DNA from: Corallococcus soli
GTDB taxonomy: Bacteria; Myxococcota; Myxococcia; Myxococcales; Myxococcaceae
Direction of reading: 5' to 3'
DNA length: 64,000 bases
Assembly: GCF_014930455.1 (NCBI RefSeq)
Contig: NZ_JAAIYO010000001.1
Span: 1,550,001 to 1,614,000, forward strand
Position 1 is the stretch's first letter. Every line of letters starts with the position of its first letter. Of the stretch, positions 8,812-18,343 are shown in pieces. Made by a program: the position numbers and the translations under genes. The notes beneath the pieces were generated by a model. That model had not been told where the DNA came from and made no database searches. It saw nothing but the letters and a program-made list of their open reading frames with translations.

Positions 8812-9960
8812 GAGGCCGGCCGGGGCGCGGTAGCCCAGGAGGGTGCAGGGAATGGGGCCGTTCCACACGTCGCGGCGGATCATCGGACGGGAGTGGAAGG
8901 CGCTCTCGAAGGCGGGGTTGCCGGACAGCACCCACACGCGCCAGCCCGGCAGCGCGCGCAGCGAGTCGCCCAGCTTGAAGTAGAAGGTCTTCATGCCCTT
9001 CTGTCCGCCGGAGCCCAGCCGGTCGCCGTAGGGCGGGTTGGTGAGGATGAGCCCGCCGCCCTCCGGGAGGGGCCCGAGCTTCGTCGCGTCGCCCTCCGCG
9101 AGCTGGACCTCCTCCCCCAGCTTCGCCGCCTTCACGTTGCGGTCCGCGGCCTCCAGGGCCTCCTCGCTCTTGTCGAAGCCGAGGATGGGCACCTCCACCT
9201 TGCGCTCGTTGCGCCGCGCGTCCGCGCGCAGGTCCGCGAGCAGCTCGCGCGCCCGGGGGCCCATGTGCGGCCAGCGCTCCACCGCGAAGCTGCGGCCGAT
9301 GCCCGGGGCGCGCCTGCGGGCGATGAGGCCGCCCTCGATGACGATGGTGCCCGAGCCGCACATCGGATCCACCAGGGCCTCCTGGCCGGTGTAGCCCGCT
9401 GCGCGCAGCAGGGCCGCGGCCAGGTTCTCCTTGAGGGGCGCGGGGGTGGGGCGCACGCGGTAGCCGCGCCGGTGCAGCGGGTCACCCACCAGGTCCAGGG
9501 ACAGCGACAGCTTCTCCTTCACCAGGTGCGCCACCACGGACACGTCCGGGTTGCGCGTGTCCACGTCCGGCCGGGAGCCCAGCTTGTCGCGCAGCCGGTC
9601 CACGATGGCGTCCTTCACCTTCAGCGCCACGAAGCCCGAGTGCGCGTGCTCGGTGTCCTTCAGGTTGGCGTCCACCGCGAACGTGACGTTCGTGGTGAGG
9701 TGCTCCTCCCACGGCACGCTGGCCACGGCGTCGTAGAGCCCCTGCGCGCCCGGGGCCTCGAACTCGCCCAGCGGGTAGAGCACGCGCATGGCGATGCGGG
9801 ACCAGAGGCAGACGTTGAGGGCCTCGTCGAGCGCGGCCATGAAGCGCACGCCGCCGCGGTCCTGGCGGATGCGCCTGGCGCCGAGTTCCTTCAACTCCTC
9901 GGCCAGCAGGTCCTCGGTGCCGCGTGCGGCGGTGGCGAATAGGGCAAGACGTTCAGCCAT
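8737..9960 (-). CDS. rlmL: THUMP-domain 23S rRNA (guanine-N2) methyltransferase, RlmL type
   Basis: A 407-residue protein matching the RlmL half of E. coli RlmKL (m2G2445 of 23S rRNA) and the YpsC/Trm14 group. The N-terminal ~170 residues form a ferredoxin-like plus THUMP RNA-binding module (TAARGTEDLLAEELKELGA; FVALKVKDAIVDRLRDKLG). The SAM-binding Rossmann domain has motif I DPMCGSGTIVIEGG and the catalytic NPPY in LILTNPPYGDRLG, followed by MKTFYFKLGDSLR. No RlmK domain is attached. The exact target base is inferred. Its 3' end overlaps plsY by 75 bp. Confidence 0.88.
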   Translation of the reverse strand: MAERLALFATAARGTEDLLAEELKELGARRIRQDRGGVRFMAALDEALNVCLWSRIAMRVLYPLGEFEAPGAQGLYDAVASVPWEEHLTTNVTFAVDANLKDTEHAHSGFVALKVKDAIVDRLRDKLGSRPDVDTRNPDVSVVAHLVKEKLSLSLDLVGDPLHRRGYRVRPTPAPLKENLAAALLRAAGYTGQEALVDPMCGSGTIVIEGGLIARRRAPGIGRSFAVERWPHMGPRARELLADLRADARRNERKVEVPILGFDKSEEALEAADRNVKAAKLGEEVQLAEGDATKLGPLPEGGGLILTNPPYGDRLGSGGQKGMKTFYFKLGDSLRALPGWRVWVLSGNPAFESAFHSRPMIRRDVWNGPIPCTLLGYRAPAGLSKPVLGAPGEPLQVAPVRPEHEDE

Positions 9961-9994
9961 GGTGCACCGCCCTTAGACGAGCGCGGGACGAAAG

Positions 9995-10279
9995 TCATGT
10001 GGCCACGACCTCGTACAGCGCGAAGGAGGCGTCCTCCTGGGACGCGCTGGCCCCTCGGGCCCGCTGGAAGTCCTCGGACTGGAAATAGGCCTTCATCGCC
10101 TCGCGGTCCGTCCAGCGCGTCACCAGCAGGATTTCAGGCGAGCGCTCGAACGAGCGCAGCACCTCCAGGCCCAGGAAGCCCGCGTAGCCGTCCACCCTCC
10201 GCGAGCGCTCCTGGAGGCGCTGGACCCAGCCGTCGGCCTCTTCGGGCGGGGCGCGGAAGCGGGAGATGGCGACGATCAT
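9995..10279 (-). CDS. ABM-domain (antibiotic biosynthesis monooxygenase-like) protein
   Basis: The start at 10279 (MIVAISRFRAPPEE) fits the domain; the longer in-frame extension to 10315 would run into a terminator hairpin. The product is 94 residues of dimeric ferredoxin-like fold, with the family pattern FLGLEVLRSFERSPEILLVTRWTDREAMKAY quoted in parts: 'FLGLEVLRS', 'EILLVTRWTDREA' and 'YFQSEDFQ'. Members include heme-degrading IsdG-type and quinol monooxygenases. No specific substrate can be assigned. It is separated from ftsK by two strong hairpins. Confidence 0.85.
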   Translation of the reverse strand: MIVAISRFRAPPEEADGWVQRLQERSRRVDGYAGFLGLEVLRSFERSPEILLVTRWTDREAMKAYFQSEDFQRARGASASQEDASFALYEVVAT

Positions 10280-10315
10280 GCGGGATGGCTCCAGGCTGGA
10301 CCGGAAAAGAACCAC

Positions 10316-10347
10316 GGGGGCGCCCGGAGCAGGTCCGGAGCGCCCCC
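10316..10347 (-). terminator. strong GC hairpin between ftsK and ABM gene
   Basis: GGGGGCGC-CCGGA (10316-10328) pairs with TCCGG-a-GCGCCCCC (10334-10347) around a 5-base loop. It is the second of two consecutive hairpins after ftsK and lies just upstream of the ABM gene start. Confidence 0.6.
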
Positions 10348-10361
10348 GAGGGGAAACGTCC

Positions 10362-10383
10362 GGGGAACGGGTGTCCGTTCCCC
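10362..10383 (-). terminator. ftsK terminator hairpin
   Basis: GGGGAACGG (10362-10370), loop GTGT, CCGTTCCCC (10375-10383): a perfect 9-bp stem with a 4-base loop, 18 bases beyond the ftsK stop. Together with the hairpin at 10316-10347 it forms a tandem terminator. Confidence 0.65.
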
Positions 10384-10400
10384 GGCGGGGAGGCCATGGG

Positions 10401-13400
10401 CTACATCGCCCCGGCGCCCGGCATGTCGCCCAGGCCGCGCAGCAGCACCTCGCGGGGCTTGGCGCCGTCCGCGGGGCCCACCACGCCGTCGCGCTCCATG
10501 CGCTCGATCATGCGCGCCGCGCGGTTGTAGCCGATGCGCATCTTGCGCTGGAGCATGGAGATGGAGACCGAGCGCATCTCGCTGACCGCCGCGAGCGCCT
10601 GGTCGTAGAGTTCGTCGGACAGTTCGTCCTCCTGCTCTCCGCCCTCCACGTCCTCGTCGCGCGGCTTGAGGATGGACTCGTCGAAGACGGGCTTGCCCTG
10701 GGCCTTGAGGTGGTCCACCGCCTTCTTGATCTCCTGCTCGGACACGTAGGCGCCGTGCACGCGCTGCAGGTGGGCGCTCGTGGGCGGCATGATGAGCATG
10801 TCGCCCATGCCCAAGAGGGCCTCCGCGCCCACCGTGCCGAGGATCGTCATCGAGTCCGGCTTCGAGCGCAGCATGAAGCTGATGCGCGTGGGGAAGTTGG
10901 CCTTGATGATGCCGGTGACGACGTCCGTGGACGGACGCTGCGTCGCGACCATCAGGTGGATGCCGGCCGCGCGCGCCATCTGCGCCAGCCGCGCGACGTA
11001 GGTCTCCACCTCGCGGCTCGCGACCATCATCAGGTCGGCGAGCTCGTCGATGATGACCACGATGTAGGGCAGCTTCTTGAGCTCCTTCTTGGCCTCGCCA
11101 GCGGCCTCCACCTGCTCGGGCGCGTCGCCCTCCTCCTCGAACTCCGCGTCCACCTCGCCGTCGGCCTCCAGGTCGGGGGCCGGCTCGGAGACGATGGCCT
11201 CACGCAGCTCGTCGGAGTCGTCCTCGCGCGGGGCGGCCACGCCCATGCCGTCGCTCGCGGAGGCGGCGGGCACGGTGCTGCCCTCCACGTCCACGACGAA
11301 GAGCTTCTTGGGCTTCGTCTTCTTCTTCGCGGCGGGCGCGGGCGCGGCGGCCTTCACCTCCGACGCGCTGGTCTCCACCAGTTTGTTGTAGCCGGCGATG
11401 TTGCGCACGCCCGCCTCGGACAGCAGCTGGTAGCGGCGCTCCATCTCCTCCACGGCCCAGCGCAGCGCGAGCGCGGCCTTCTTGGGGTCCGTGACGACGG
11501 GGAGCAGCAGGTGCGGGATGCCCTCGTAGACGGAGAGCTCCAGCATCTTCGGGTCCACCATGATGAAGCGGACCTCCTCGGGCGTGGCCTTGAGGAGGAT
11601 GCTCATGATCATCGCGTTCACCGCCACGGACTTGCCGGAGCCGGTGGTGCCCGCGATGAGCAGGTGGGGCGCCTTCACCAGGTCGAAGACGTACGGCATG
11701 CCTTCGATGTCCTTGCCCACGCACATGGTGAGCTTGCTGGCGCTCTTCTGGAACGTGTCCTGTTCGGCGATCTCCTTGAGGAAGACCGTCTCGCGGTCGC
11801 GGTTGGGGACTTCGATGCCGACCACGCCCTTGCCGGGGATGGGGGCGACGATGCGCACGCGCATGGCCTCCATCGCCATGGCCAGGTCGTCCTGGAGCGC
11901 GGCGATCTTGCTGACCTTGATGCCGGGGCCGGGCAGGAACTCGTACATGGTGACGACGGGGCCGGGGCGGATTTCGACCACCTCGCCCACGATGCCGAAG
12001 TCCGCGAGCTTCGCGCGCAGCTTCTCCGCCGTGACGAGGAACGCGTCCTTGTCCAGCGCGGTGCGCTCCTTCTTGTCCGCCTCCAGCACGTCCAGCGGCG
12101 GCAGGGAGAAGCTCTTGCGGTCACCGACGAACTCGAACTGGTCCTGTGGCCGCTTCACCGCGGTGGGCTTGGGCGGGGCCTTGGGCTCCACGATGAGGGG
12201 CATGCGCGCCAGCGCGGAGGGCGGCGCGGGGACGAGCGCGTTGCCGGGCGAGGCCGCGACGGGCTTCTCCGCCTTGTCCGCCACCAGGGGCTTCGCCGGG
12301 GCTTCCACCACCGGGGCGGCGAGCGCCGCGGCGGGCACGGGGGGCGAGGACGGCGCGGAGGGCGGGGTGACGATCTGCGGCGTCTTGCGGGTGCGGCGCG
12401 GGGGCTCGGCGCCTTCGGTGGACGCGGGGAGCTGCGGCTGGGGGGCGAGGAAGGACGCGGCCCAGGCGGGATCCGCGCCCGGCGGGCGGCGCTCGGCGCG
12501 CTCCGGGGGCAGGGACGGCTGCTCGTCCTGCGCGTCGTCGTCCTCCAGCGCCTCTTCGCGAACGGGCTTCCGCTCCGGCTTCTCGCGCGACTCCTTGAGG
12601 GCCTTCTTCGCGTTGGCGGCCTGCTCCTTCTCCGCCTGCCGCGCGAGGCGCACGGCCTCCTCGGCCATGGCCTCCGCTTCGGCGGCCTCGGCCTCCTCGG
12701 CCAGACGCTCGGCCTCGGAGAGCTCCTCCTCCTCGGCCTCCAGCTCGGCGAGGAAGGCGGCCTCCTCCTCCTTCTCCTGCGCGAGCCGCTCCTGGCGGGC
12801 CTGGTAGGACACCTTCTGCGCCTCCCAGAAGACGTGCGCGGATTCGGAGATGCGGCGGCCCAGCACGGTGAGCCCGGCCCACACGTAGGAGCACAGCTTG
12901 AAGAACGTGTACTGCGTGCCCACGATGAGCGCCGCCGCGCTGATGGCGGTGACGAGGATGACGGTGCCGACCGTGGAGAACATGCCCTCCATCAGCCCGC
13001 CCAGGCCCGCGCCCAGGGCGCCGCCCGGTGGGTGCGCCCAGCCCTTGTCCTTGGCGAACATGAGCTGCGAGAGCACCGCCACGCTGCACGTGAGCAGCGC
13101 CAGGGAGATGATCTGCGGCAGGCGGCGCCGCTCGCGGTTGCCCACGAACAGCACCACGGCGGTGTAGATGCCACCCACGGGGATGAAGTAGGCGCACACC
13201 CCCAGCGCGCCGCGCAGCGTCTCCGCGATGAGGTGGCCCATGGGCCCCACCGCGTTGTGGAAGCCGGGGCCCTTCCGGTCGTGCGCGTCGAACGTGGCGA
13301 CCGCCAGCAAGGCGAGCAGCGAGGCGGCCAGGACGAAGACGCCCACGAGCGCCCTCCTGGCCGGGCTGGCTGCCCCTCCCGCCTTCATTTTCTTGTTCGC

Positions 13401-13481
13401 GAGCGCCTTGCGCTTGGTCGCGATTTCCTGTCGGGAGAGCACTGCCTTCTCCGCCCGACCACCCTTCTTGGCCGCTGTCAT
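10401..13481 (-). CDS. ftsK: FtsK/SpoIIIE DNA translocase
   Basis: A 1026-residue septal DNA pump for chromosome segregation. Residues ~43-63, 93-113, 121-141 and 168-190 are four membrane helices. Residues ~225-300 are a Glu/Ala-rich coiled coil, followed by a Pro/Ala linker to ~440. The motor follows, with Walker A GTTGSGKS (611-618), Walker B IVVIIDELADLMM (~807-819) and VATQRPSTDVVTG. The C-terminal winged-helix gamma domain (SVSISMLQRKMRIGYNRAARMIE) reads KOPS-like sequences. Unusually, ~100 residues (about 703-802) are inserted between GYNKLVE and KLPYIVVIIDE: Ala/Lys-rich, then strongly acidic. The start ATG is at 13481. Two hairpins terminate it. Confidence 0.95.
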   Translation of the reverse strand: MTAAKKGGRAEKAVLSRQEIATKRKALANKKMKAGGAASPARRALVGVFVLAASLLALLAVATFDAHDRKGPGFHNAVGPMGHLIAETLRGALGVCAYFIPVGGIYTAVVLFVGNRERRRLPQIISLALLTCSVAVLSQLMFAKDKGWAHPPGGALGAGLGGLMEGMFSTVGTVILVTAISAAALIVGTQYTFFKLCSYVWAGLTVLGRRISESAHVFWEAQKVSYQARQERLAQEKEEEAAFLAELEAEEEELSEAERLAEEAEAAEAEAMAEEAVRLARQAEKEQAANAKKALKESREKPERKPVREEALEDDDAQDEQPSLPPERAERRPPGADPAWAASFLAPQPQLPASTEGAEPPRRTRKTPQIVTPPSAPSSPPVPAAALAAPVVEAPAKPLVADKAEKPVAASPGNALVPAPPSALARMPLIVEPKAPPKPTAVKRPQDQFEFVGDRKSFSLPPLDVLEADKKERTALDKDAFLVTAEKLRAKLADFGIVGEVVEIRPGPVVTMYEFLPGPGIKVSKIAALQDDLAMAMEAMRVRIVAPIPGKGVVGIEVPNRDRETVFLKEIAEQDTFQKSASKLTMCVGKDIEGMPYVFDLVKAPHLLIAGTTGSGKSVAVNAMIMSILLKATPEEVRFIMVDPKMLELSVYEGIPHLLLPVVTDPKKAALALRWAVEEMERRYQLLSEAGVRNIAGYNKLVETSASEVKAAAPAPAAKKKTKPKKLFVVDVEGSTVPAASASDGMGVAAPREDDSDELREAIVSEPAPDLEADGEVDAEFEEEGDAPEQVEAAGEAKKELKKLPYIVVIIDELADLMMVASREVETYVARLAQMARAAGIHLMVATQRPSTDVVTGIIKANFPTRISFMLRSKPDSMTILGTVGAEALLGMGDMLIMPPTSAHLQRVHGAYVSEQEIKKAVDHLKAQGKPVFDESILKPRDEDVEGGEQEDELSDELYDQALAAVSEMRSVSISMLQRKMRIGYNRAARMIERMERDGVVGPADGAKPREVLLRGLGDMPGAGAM

Positions 13482-13669
13482 GGACCCCGGTTCCCTCTGC
13501 CCGATTCCAGCCGCGTAGCGAGCTGTAGCAATCCGCGCGGCGAGAATAGGGAGGGAGGGGGCCGGGTCAATTTTCCGGCAGTCATCCCAGGGGCCGGACA
13601 GGGCCTACATTTCGGCTGCGGCCCCTCGGGGAGAGGGTATGGTGCCTGCCGCCAAGGAGAACCCGAGCC

Positions 13670-14005
13670 ATGTCCGACCTGACCCCCGAAAAGCCCTCCC
13701 ACAACGAAGACGACTACTTCGCGCGCGAGGAGATTGAAGCCAAGCGCAAGCTGGCCCTCCAGCAGTCCCAGGAGACGGCGGCCCAGCAGCGCGAGGAGCT
13801 GAAGAAGCTGCACTTCATGAAGTGCCCCAAGTGCGGCATGGACCTGCAGACGCTCAAGCAGGGCAACGTGGAGCTGGACAGCTGCTTCAACTGCCACGGC
13901 GTGTGGCTGGACGCGGGCGAGCTGGAGCAGATGCTGGGCCAGCACGGCCACGAGCAGAGCGGCAAGGTGATGGGCGCCATCCTCAACCTGTTCAAGCGCT
14001 CGTAG
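13670..14005 (+). CDS. TFIIB-type zinc-ribbon protein
   Basis: A 111-residue protein. The N-terminal ~45 residues are a charged helix, probably coiled coil (EEIEAKRKLALQQSQETAAQ). The C-terminal half is the zf-TFIIB ribbon: MKCPKCGMDL...SCFNCHGVWLDAGELEQML, that is CPxC then CxxCxGxWLDxGEL. This domain is common in small bacterial proteins of unknown role and likely binds one zinc. SD-like AAGGAG precedes ATG 13670. It lies 43 bp before gatC and may be the first gene of that transcript. Confidence 0.85.
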   Translation: MSDLTPEKPSHNEDDYFAREEIEAKRKLALQQSQETAAQQREELKKLHFMKCPKCGMDLQTLKQGNVELDSCFNCHGVWLDAGELEQMLGQHGHEQSGKVMGAILNLFKRS

Positions 14006-14048
14006 TCGTCGTCAGCGCATCGTCCAGAACCTCCAGGAGGCGGTCCCC

Positions 14049-14336
14049 ATGGCCCTCACGCTCGAGCAGGTCCGGCACGTGGCCACGCTGGCGCGGCTGT
14101 CGCTGACGCCGCAAGAGGAGTCGCGCTACGCCACCCAGTTGTCGCAGGTGCTGGAGGCGGTGGCGGAGCTGGAGGCGCTGGACGTCGGTCAGGTGGAGCC
14201 CACCTCCCACGCGACGCTCGCGTCCTCGCTGTTGCGCGAGGACGTGATGCGGCCGTCGTTGCCCCCGGAAGCGGGGCTCGCCAACGCGCCCGCGAAGGTG
14301 GGCACCGCCTTCGCCGTCCCGAAGATCCTGGAGTAG
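14049..14336 (+). CDS. gatC: Asp-tRNA(Asn)/Glu-tRNA(Gln) amidotransferase subunit C
   Basis: A 95-residue GatC, the small subunit that wraps around GatA and stabilises the GatCAB complex, which converts mischarged Glu-tRNA(Gln) or Asp-tRNA(Asn) to the correct amide. It has the typical pattern LTLEQVRHVATLARLSLT...YATQLSQVLEAVAEL and a C-terminal LREDV segment. AGGAGG (14036-14041) precedes the ATG. It is the first of three consecutive gat genes; gatA begins 6 bp after its stop. Confidence 0.95.
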   Translation: MALTLEQVRHVATLARLSLTPQEESRYATQLSQVLEAVAELEALDVGQVEPTSHATLASSLLREDVMRPSLPPEAGLANAPAKVGTAFAVPKILE

Positions 14337-14342
14337 CCCGCC

Positions 14343-15809
14343 ATGTCGTCGACGCTCACCGACCTGTCGATGCTGGAGCTGGCCGCGAAGCTGGCCACGC
14401 GCGAGGTGTCCTCCGTGGAGGCCACCCGCGCGAGCCTCCAGCGCATCACCCAGGTGGACCCGAAGGTGCGCGCCTTCCTGCGCGTGGATGAAGCCGGGGC
14501 GCTGAAGGCCGCCGAGGCCAGCGACGCGCGCCGCCAGTCGGGCAGCCCCGCCAGCGCGCTCGACGGCGTGCCGGTGGGCCTGAAGGACATCTTCCTCACC
14601 CAGGGCGTGGAGACCACCTGCGGCTCGCGCATCCTGGAGGGCTTCGTCCCGCCGTACGACGCCACCGTGGTGCGCCTGCTGAAGGAGGCGGGCCTGCCGC
14701 TCCTGGGCAAGCTGAACATGGACGAGTTCGCCATGGGCTCGTCCAACGAGTCGAGCGCGTACTTCCCCACCCACAACCCGTGGGACCTGACGCGCACGCC
14801 GGGCGGCTCGTCGGGCGGTTCGGCGGCGGCGGTGGCGGCGCGCGAGGTGTTCGGCGCGTTGGGCACCGACACGGGCGGCTCCATCCGTCAGCCCGCGGCC
14901 TTCACCAACACGGTGGGGCTCAAGCCTACCTATGGCCGGGTGTCGCGCTACGGCGTCATCGCCTTCGCCTCGTCCCTGGACCAGCCGGGCCCCATGGCGC
15001 GCACGGTGGCGGACACGGCGGCGCTGCTCCAGCTCATCGCGCGGCATGATCCGCTCGACTCCACGTCCGCGGACGTGGCGACGCCGGACTGCCTCACGGG
15101 CCTGGAGGACGGGGTGCGCGGGCTCAAGCTGGGCGTGCCCCGGGAGTACTTCACCGCGGGCATGGACCCGGAGGTGGAGGGCACGCTGCGCGCCTCGCTG
15201 GACGAGTTCGAGCGGATGGGCGCGACGCTGGTGGACGTGTCGCTGCCGCACACGAAGTACGCGCTCGCCACGTACTACCTGCTGGCGTCCTCGGAGGCCT
15301 CCAGCAACCTGGCGCGCTACGACGGCATCCGCTACGGGCAGCGGGCGAAGGACGCGCGCGGGCTCAAGGAGCTGTACACGCAGACGCGGGGCCAGGGCTT
15401 CGGCGCGGAGGTGAAGCGCCGCATCATGCTGGGCACCTACGCGCTGTCCGCCGGCTACTACGACGCCTACTACCTGCGCGCGCAGAAGGTCCGCACGCTC
15501 ATCCGCGAGGACTTCACGCGGGCCTTCCAGCAGGTGGACGCGCTCGTGTCGCCCACGTCGCCCGTGCCGGCGTTCAAGCTGGGCGACAAGGTGGACGACC
15601 CGCTGTCCATGTACCTGATGGACGTCTACACGCTGCCCTGCAACCTGGCGGGCCTGCCCGGGCTGTCCGTGCCGTGCGGCTTCACGCAAGCGGGGCTGCC
15701 GGTGGGCCTGCAGATCCTGGGGCGCCCGTTCGACGAGGCCCGCCTGTTGCGCATCGCCCGCGCGTTCGAGCGCGAGCACGACTTCTTCCGCCGCGCCGTC
15801 CCCGTCTAG
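14343..15809 (+). CDS. gatA: Asp-tRNA(Asn)/Glu-tRNA(Gln) amidotransferase subunit A
   Basis: A 488-residue amidase that hydrolyses glutamine to supply ammonia to GatB. The Ser-cisSer-Lys triad of the amidase signature family is visible: Lys in [11 protein letters not shown], cis-Ser in [13 protein letters not shown], and nucleophilic Ser in [12 protein letters not shown]. The C-terminal [11 protein letters not shown] and [19 protein letters not shown] segments are conserved. Length is normal for GatA. It sits in the operon gatC-gatA-gatB. Confidence 0.96.
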   Translation: MSSTLTDLSMLELAAKLATREVSSVEATRASLQRITQVDPKVRAFLRVDEAGALKAAEASDARRQSGSPASALDGVPVGLKDIFLTQGVETTCGSRILEGFVPPYDATVVRLLKEAGLPLLGKLNMDEFAMGSSNESSAYFPTHNPWDLTRTPGGSSGGSAAAVAAREVFGALGTDTGGSIRQPAAFTNTVGLKPTYGRVSRYGVIAFASSLDQPGPMARTVADTAALLQLIARHDPLDSTSADVATPDCLTGLEDGVRGLKLGVPREYFTAGMDPEVEGTLRASLDEFERMGATLVDVSLPHTKYALATYYLLASSEASSNLARYDGIRYGQRAKDARGLKELYTQTRGQGFGAEVKRRIMLGTYALSAGYYDAYYLRAQKVRTLIREDFTRAFQQVDALVSPTSPVPAFKLGDKVDDPLSMYLMDVYTLPCNLAGLPGLSVPCGFTQAGLPVGLQILGRPFDEARLLRIARAFEREHDFFRRAVPV

Positions 15810-15842
15810 CGGGGAGCGGACGCCGGCAAGGGTGACACCGCC

Positions 15843-17288
15843 ATGCCCCTGAGCGATTTCCAGACGGTCATCGGCCTTGAGGTCCACGCGCAGCTGCTCA
15901 CGCAGTCGAAGATCTTCTGCGGCTGCTCCACCGCGTTCGGCGCCGAGCCCAACCACCACACCTGCCCCGTGTGCCTGGGCATGCCCGGGGTGCTGCCAGT
16001 GCTCAACCAGCGCGTGGTGGAGTACGCGGTGCGCACGGGGCTGGCGCTCGGATGCACGGTGAAGCCCACGAGCGTGTGGAGCCGGAAGAACTACTTCTAT
16101 CCGGACCTGCCCAAGGGCTATCAAATCACCCAGTACGACCAGCCCATCTGCGAGTGGGGCGAGCTGGTCATCGACACGCCGTCGGGTGAGAAGACGGTAC
16201 GCGTGCGGCGCATCCACCTGGAGGAGGACGCGGGCAAGAGCGTGCACGACGCATCCGCTTCCGGGGGCCAGAGCCTGGTGGACCTGAACCGCGCGGGCGT
16301 GCCGCTGATGGAGATCGTCAGCGAGCCGGACCTGCGCGACGCGGACGAGGCGGTGGAGTACCTCAAGGTGCTGCGCGACGTGCTGGTGTACCTGGGCGTC
16401 AACGACGGCAACCTGGAGGAGGGCAGCTTCCGCTGTGACGCCAACGTGTCGGTGATGCCCAAGGGGTCCACCACCTACGGCCAGCGCTGCGAGCTGAAGA
16501 ACCTCAACTCGTTCCGCTTCCTGAAGCAGGCCATCGAGTACGAGGCCGCGCGGCAGGTGGACGTCCTGGAGTCCGGCGGCAAGGTGGACCAGGAGACGCG
16601 CCTCTGGGACGTGAACAAGGGCATCACCCGGTCGATGCGCTCCAAGGAGGACGCGCACGACTATCGCTACTTCCCGGAGCCGGACCTCCAGCCGCTCATC
16701 GTGTCGGACGCGCTGCGGGACGCGCAGGCGAAGTCGCTGCCGGAGCTGCCCCGCGCGAAGCGCACACGCTTCATGGGCCAGTACGGGCTGCCCGCCTACG
16801 ACGCGCGCATCCTCACCGCCGAGCGCCCGCTGGCGGACTTCTTCGAGGCCTGCGCCGCCCATGTGTCGGACGCGAAGAAGCTCTCCAACTGGTTCCTGGG
16901 GGAGCTGAGCCGCCTCCTCAAGGAGGAGGGCACGCCGCTGTCCGCGCTGCGCTTCACGCCGGCGCAGCTGGGCGAGCTGCTGGCCACGGTGGAGAAGGGC
17001 ACGGTGTCCGCGAACGCGGCCAAGGACGTGCTCGGGGAGATGTTCCGCACCGGCCGCGCTCCGGCGGACATCATCGCGGAGAAGGGGCTCGCGCAGGTGA
17101 GCGACGTGGGGGCGGTGGAGGCGGTGGTGGACGACATCCTCGCGAAGAACGCGGGCGAGGTGGAGAAGTACAAGGCCGGCAAGAAGAGCGTGTACGGCTT
17201 CTTCGTGGGTCAGGTGATGAAGGCCATGAAGGGCAAGGGCAACCCCGGCCTCGTCAACGAACTGCTGAAGAAGAAGCTCGGGGACTAA
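15843..17288 (+). CDS. gatB: Asp-tRNA(Asn)/Glu-tRNA(Gln) amidotransferase subunit B
   Basis: A 481-residue subunit that phosphorylates the misacylated tRNA's side chain and amidates it. The signature [20 protein letters not shown] is near the N-terminus, with [15 protein letters not shown] and [20 protein letters not shown] after it. The C-terminal YqeY-like helical tail ends [18 protein letters not shown]. The last 4 bases overlap the end of the convergent nitrilase gene. Confidence 0.96.
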   Translation: MPLSDFQTVIGLEVHAQLLTQSKIFCGCSTAFGAEPNHHTCPVCLGMPGVLPVLNQRVVEYAVRTGLALGCTVKPTSVWSRKNYFYPDLPKGYQITQYDQPICEWGELVIDTPSGEKTVRVRRIHLEEDAGKSVHDASASGGQSLVDLNRAGVPLMEIVSEPDLRDADEAVEYLKVLRDVLVYLGVNDGNLEEGSFRCDANVSVMPKGSTTYGQRCELKNLNSFRFLKQAIEYEAARQVDVLESGGKVDQETRLWDVNKGITRSMRSKEDAHDYRYFPEPDLQPLIVSDALRDAQAKSLPELPRAKRTRFMGQYGLPAYDARILTAERPLADFFEACAAHVSDAKKLSNWFLGELSRLLKEEGTPLSALRFTPAQLGELLATVEKGTVSANAAKDVLGEMFRTGRAPADIIAEKGLAQVSDVGAVEAVVDDILAKNAGEVEKYKAGKKSVYGFFVGQVMKAMKGKGNPGLVNELLKKKLGD

Positions 17289-18328
17289 CGCGGCACGGTG
17301 ACGTGGAGCACGTCCTCTCCGCGCGGATCCGCGGACTGGGCGAGCACGTGCACGTCGTCCGGTCCCCGGCGCTCCAGGATGAGCGAGGGGGCCTCGAAGG
17401 TGTTCTCGAAGAAGCCCCCCGTCAGCTGCGGGTTCACCGCGTAGCGCACGCGCTTCAGGGTGCGCAGCTGCGTGAAGAGGCCTTCGTTGAACCACTGCTC
17501 GCGGCGAAGCTGGGACTCGCCCGGCGCGTTGAAGGCCCAGGGAGCGTCCCAGGCCCAGGCGTTGGCGGAGGGCTGCGCGAGCACGTCCACGCCCAGCGCA
17601 TCCAGGTACTGCGCGCACGGCACGAACCACGGCTCCCCGGAGGTGTGCGGCTCCCGGAAGCCGTCGTAGCAGATGAGCGTGCCCAGCCTTCCGAAGGGCG
17701 TGTCCACCACGGGCAGGTCCTCCGGGCGACCGGGGCTCAGGTTCAGCACGTCCTCCTGCGTGGGCACCAGGTTCACCTTGCGCGTGACGCCCACGCAGTG
17801 GCCGTCCGGCGCGAACGTGTAGCTGGTGTTGAAGGTGCGGGCCAACGCGGGCGCGTACTCCGGCGTGTCGATGCCCAGGCGGTTGGAGGGCAGCAGCGCG
17901 CTGCCCGCGACCACCCACAGGCCGTAATCGCGCGCGATGCCGGAGAAGGTCTCGAACAGGGCCCGGTGCACGCGGGGCGCCACCGTGGCGTAGAGGCACT
18001 CCTCCATCGAAGGAGGCTGGAAGGCGCGCCACGTCCGGAACATCTCCAACCACTCCGAAAGCGCCACGCGCATCATCGCGCCGTTCGTCGTCTTGCAGCG
18101 GCGCACGCGCGGCAGGTGCCCCATCAGCCCGAGCGCCGCGCCCACCATCTCCGGCCACACGGCGAGCGCGGGATGCAGTGGCTGGCCCGAAGCGTCCCGG
18201 GCGCGCAGCGAATCCACCCGCGCGGCGAGGGCCCGGTGGTGCGCGGCGAACGTCTCTTGCGAGGCGTAGTCGTCCAGCGTGATGCGTGGCTGGATGGCGA
18301 ACAGTTCGACGGCGTCGGGCGGAGGCAC
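17285..18328 (-). CDS. carbon-nitrogen hydrolase (nitrilase superfamily)
   Basis: A 347-residue protein. The Glu-Lys-Cys catalytic triad of the nitrilase superfamily can be placed: Glu in AVWPEMVGA, Lys in [10 protein letters not shown], Cys in [13 protein letters not shown]. No signal peptide is present. The substrate (amide, nitrile or carbamoyl) is unknown. A 15-bp gap separates it from the upstream oxygenase gene on the same strand, suggesting an operon. It ends convergently with a 4-bp overlap of gatB. Confidence 0.88.
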   Translation of the reverse strand: MPPPDAVELFAIQPRITLDDYASQETFAAHHRALAARVDSLRARDASGQPLHPALAVWPEMVGAALGLMGHLPRVRRCKTTNGAMMRVALSEWLEMFRTWRAFQPPSMEECLYATVAPRVHRALFETFSGIARDYGLWVVAGSALLPSNRLGIDTPEYAPALARTFNTSYTFAPDGHCVGVTRKVNLVPTQEDVLNLSPGRPEDLPVVDTPFGRLGTLICYDGFREPHTSGEPWFVPCAQYLDALGVDVLAQPSANAWAWDAPWAFNAPGESQLRREQWFNEGLFTQLRTLKRVRYAVNPQLTGGFFENTFEAPSLILERRGPDDVHVLAQSADPRGEDVLHVTVPR

Positions 18329-18343
18329 GAGGGGCCCGGGCGG

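Noticed and set aside
10266-13682. A 1138-codon plus-strand open frame opposite ftsK.
   Set aside because: Low-complexity His/Arg/Leu translation with no motif, while the minus strand encodes a complete FtsK with all motor motifs.
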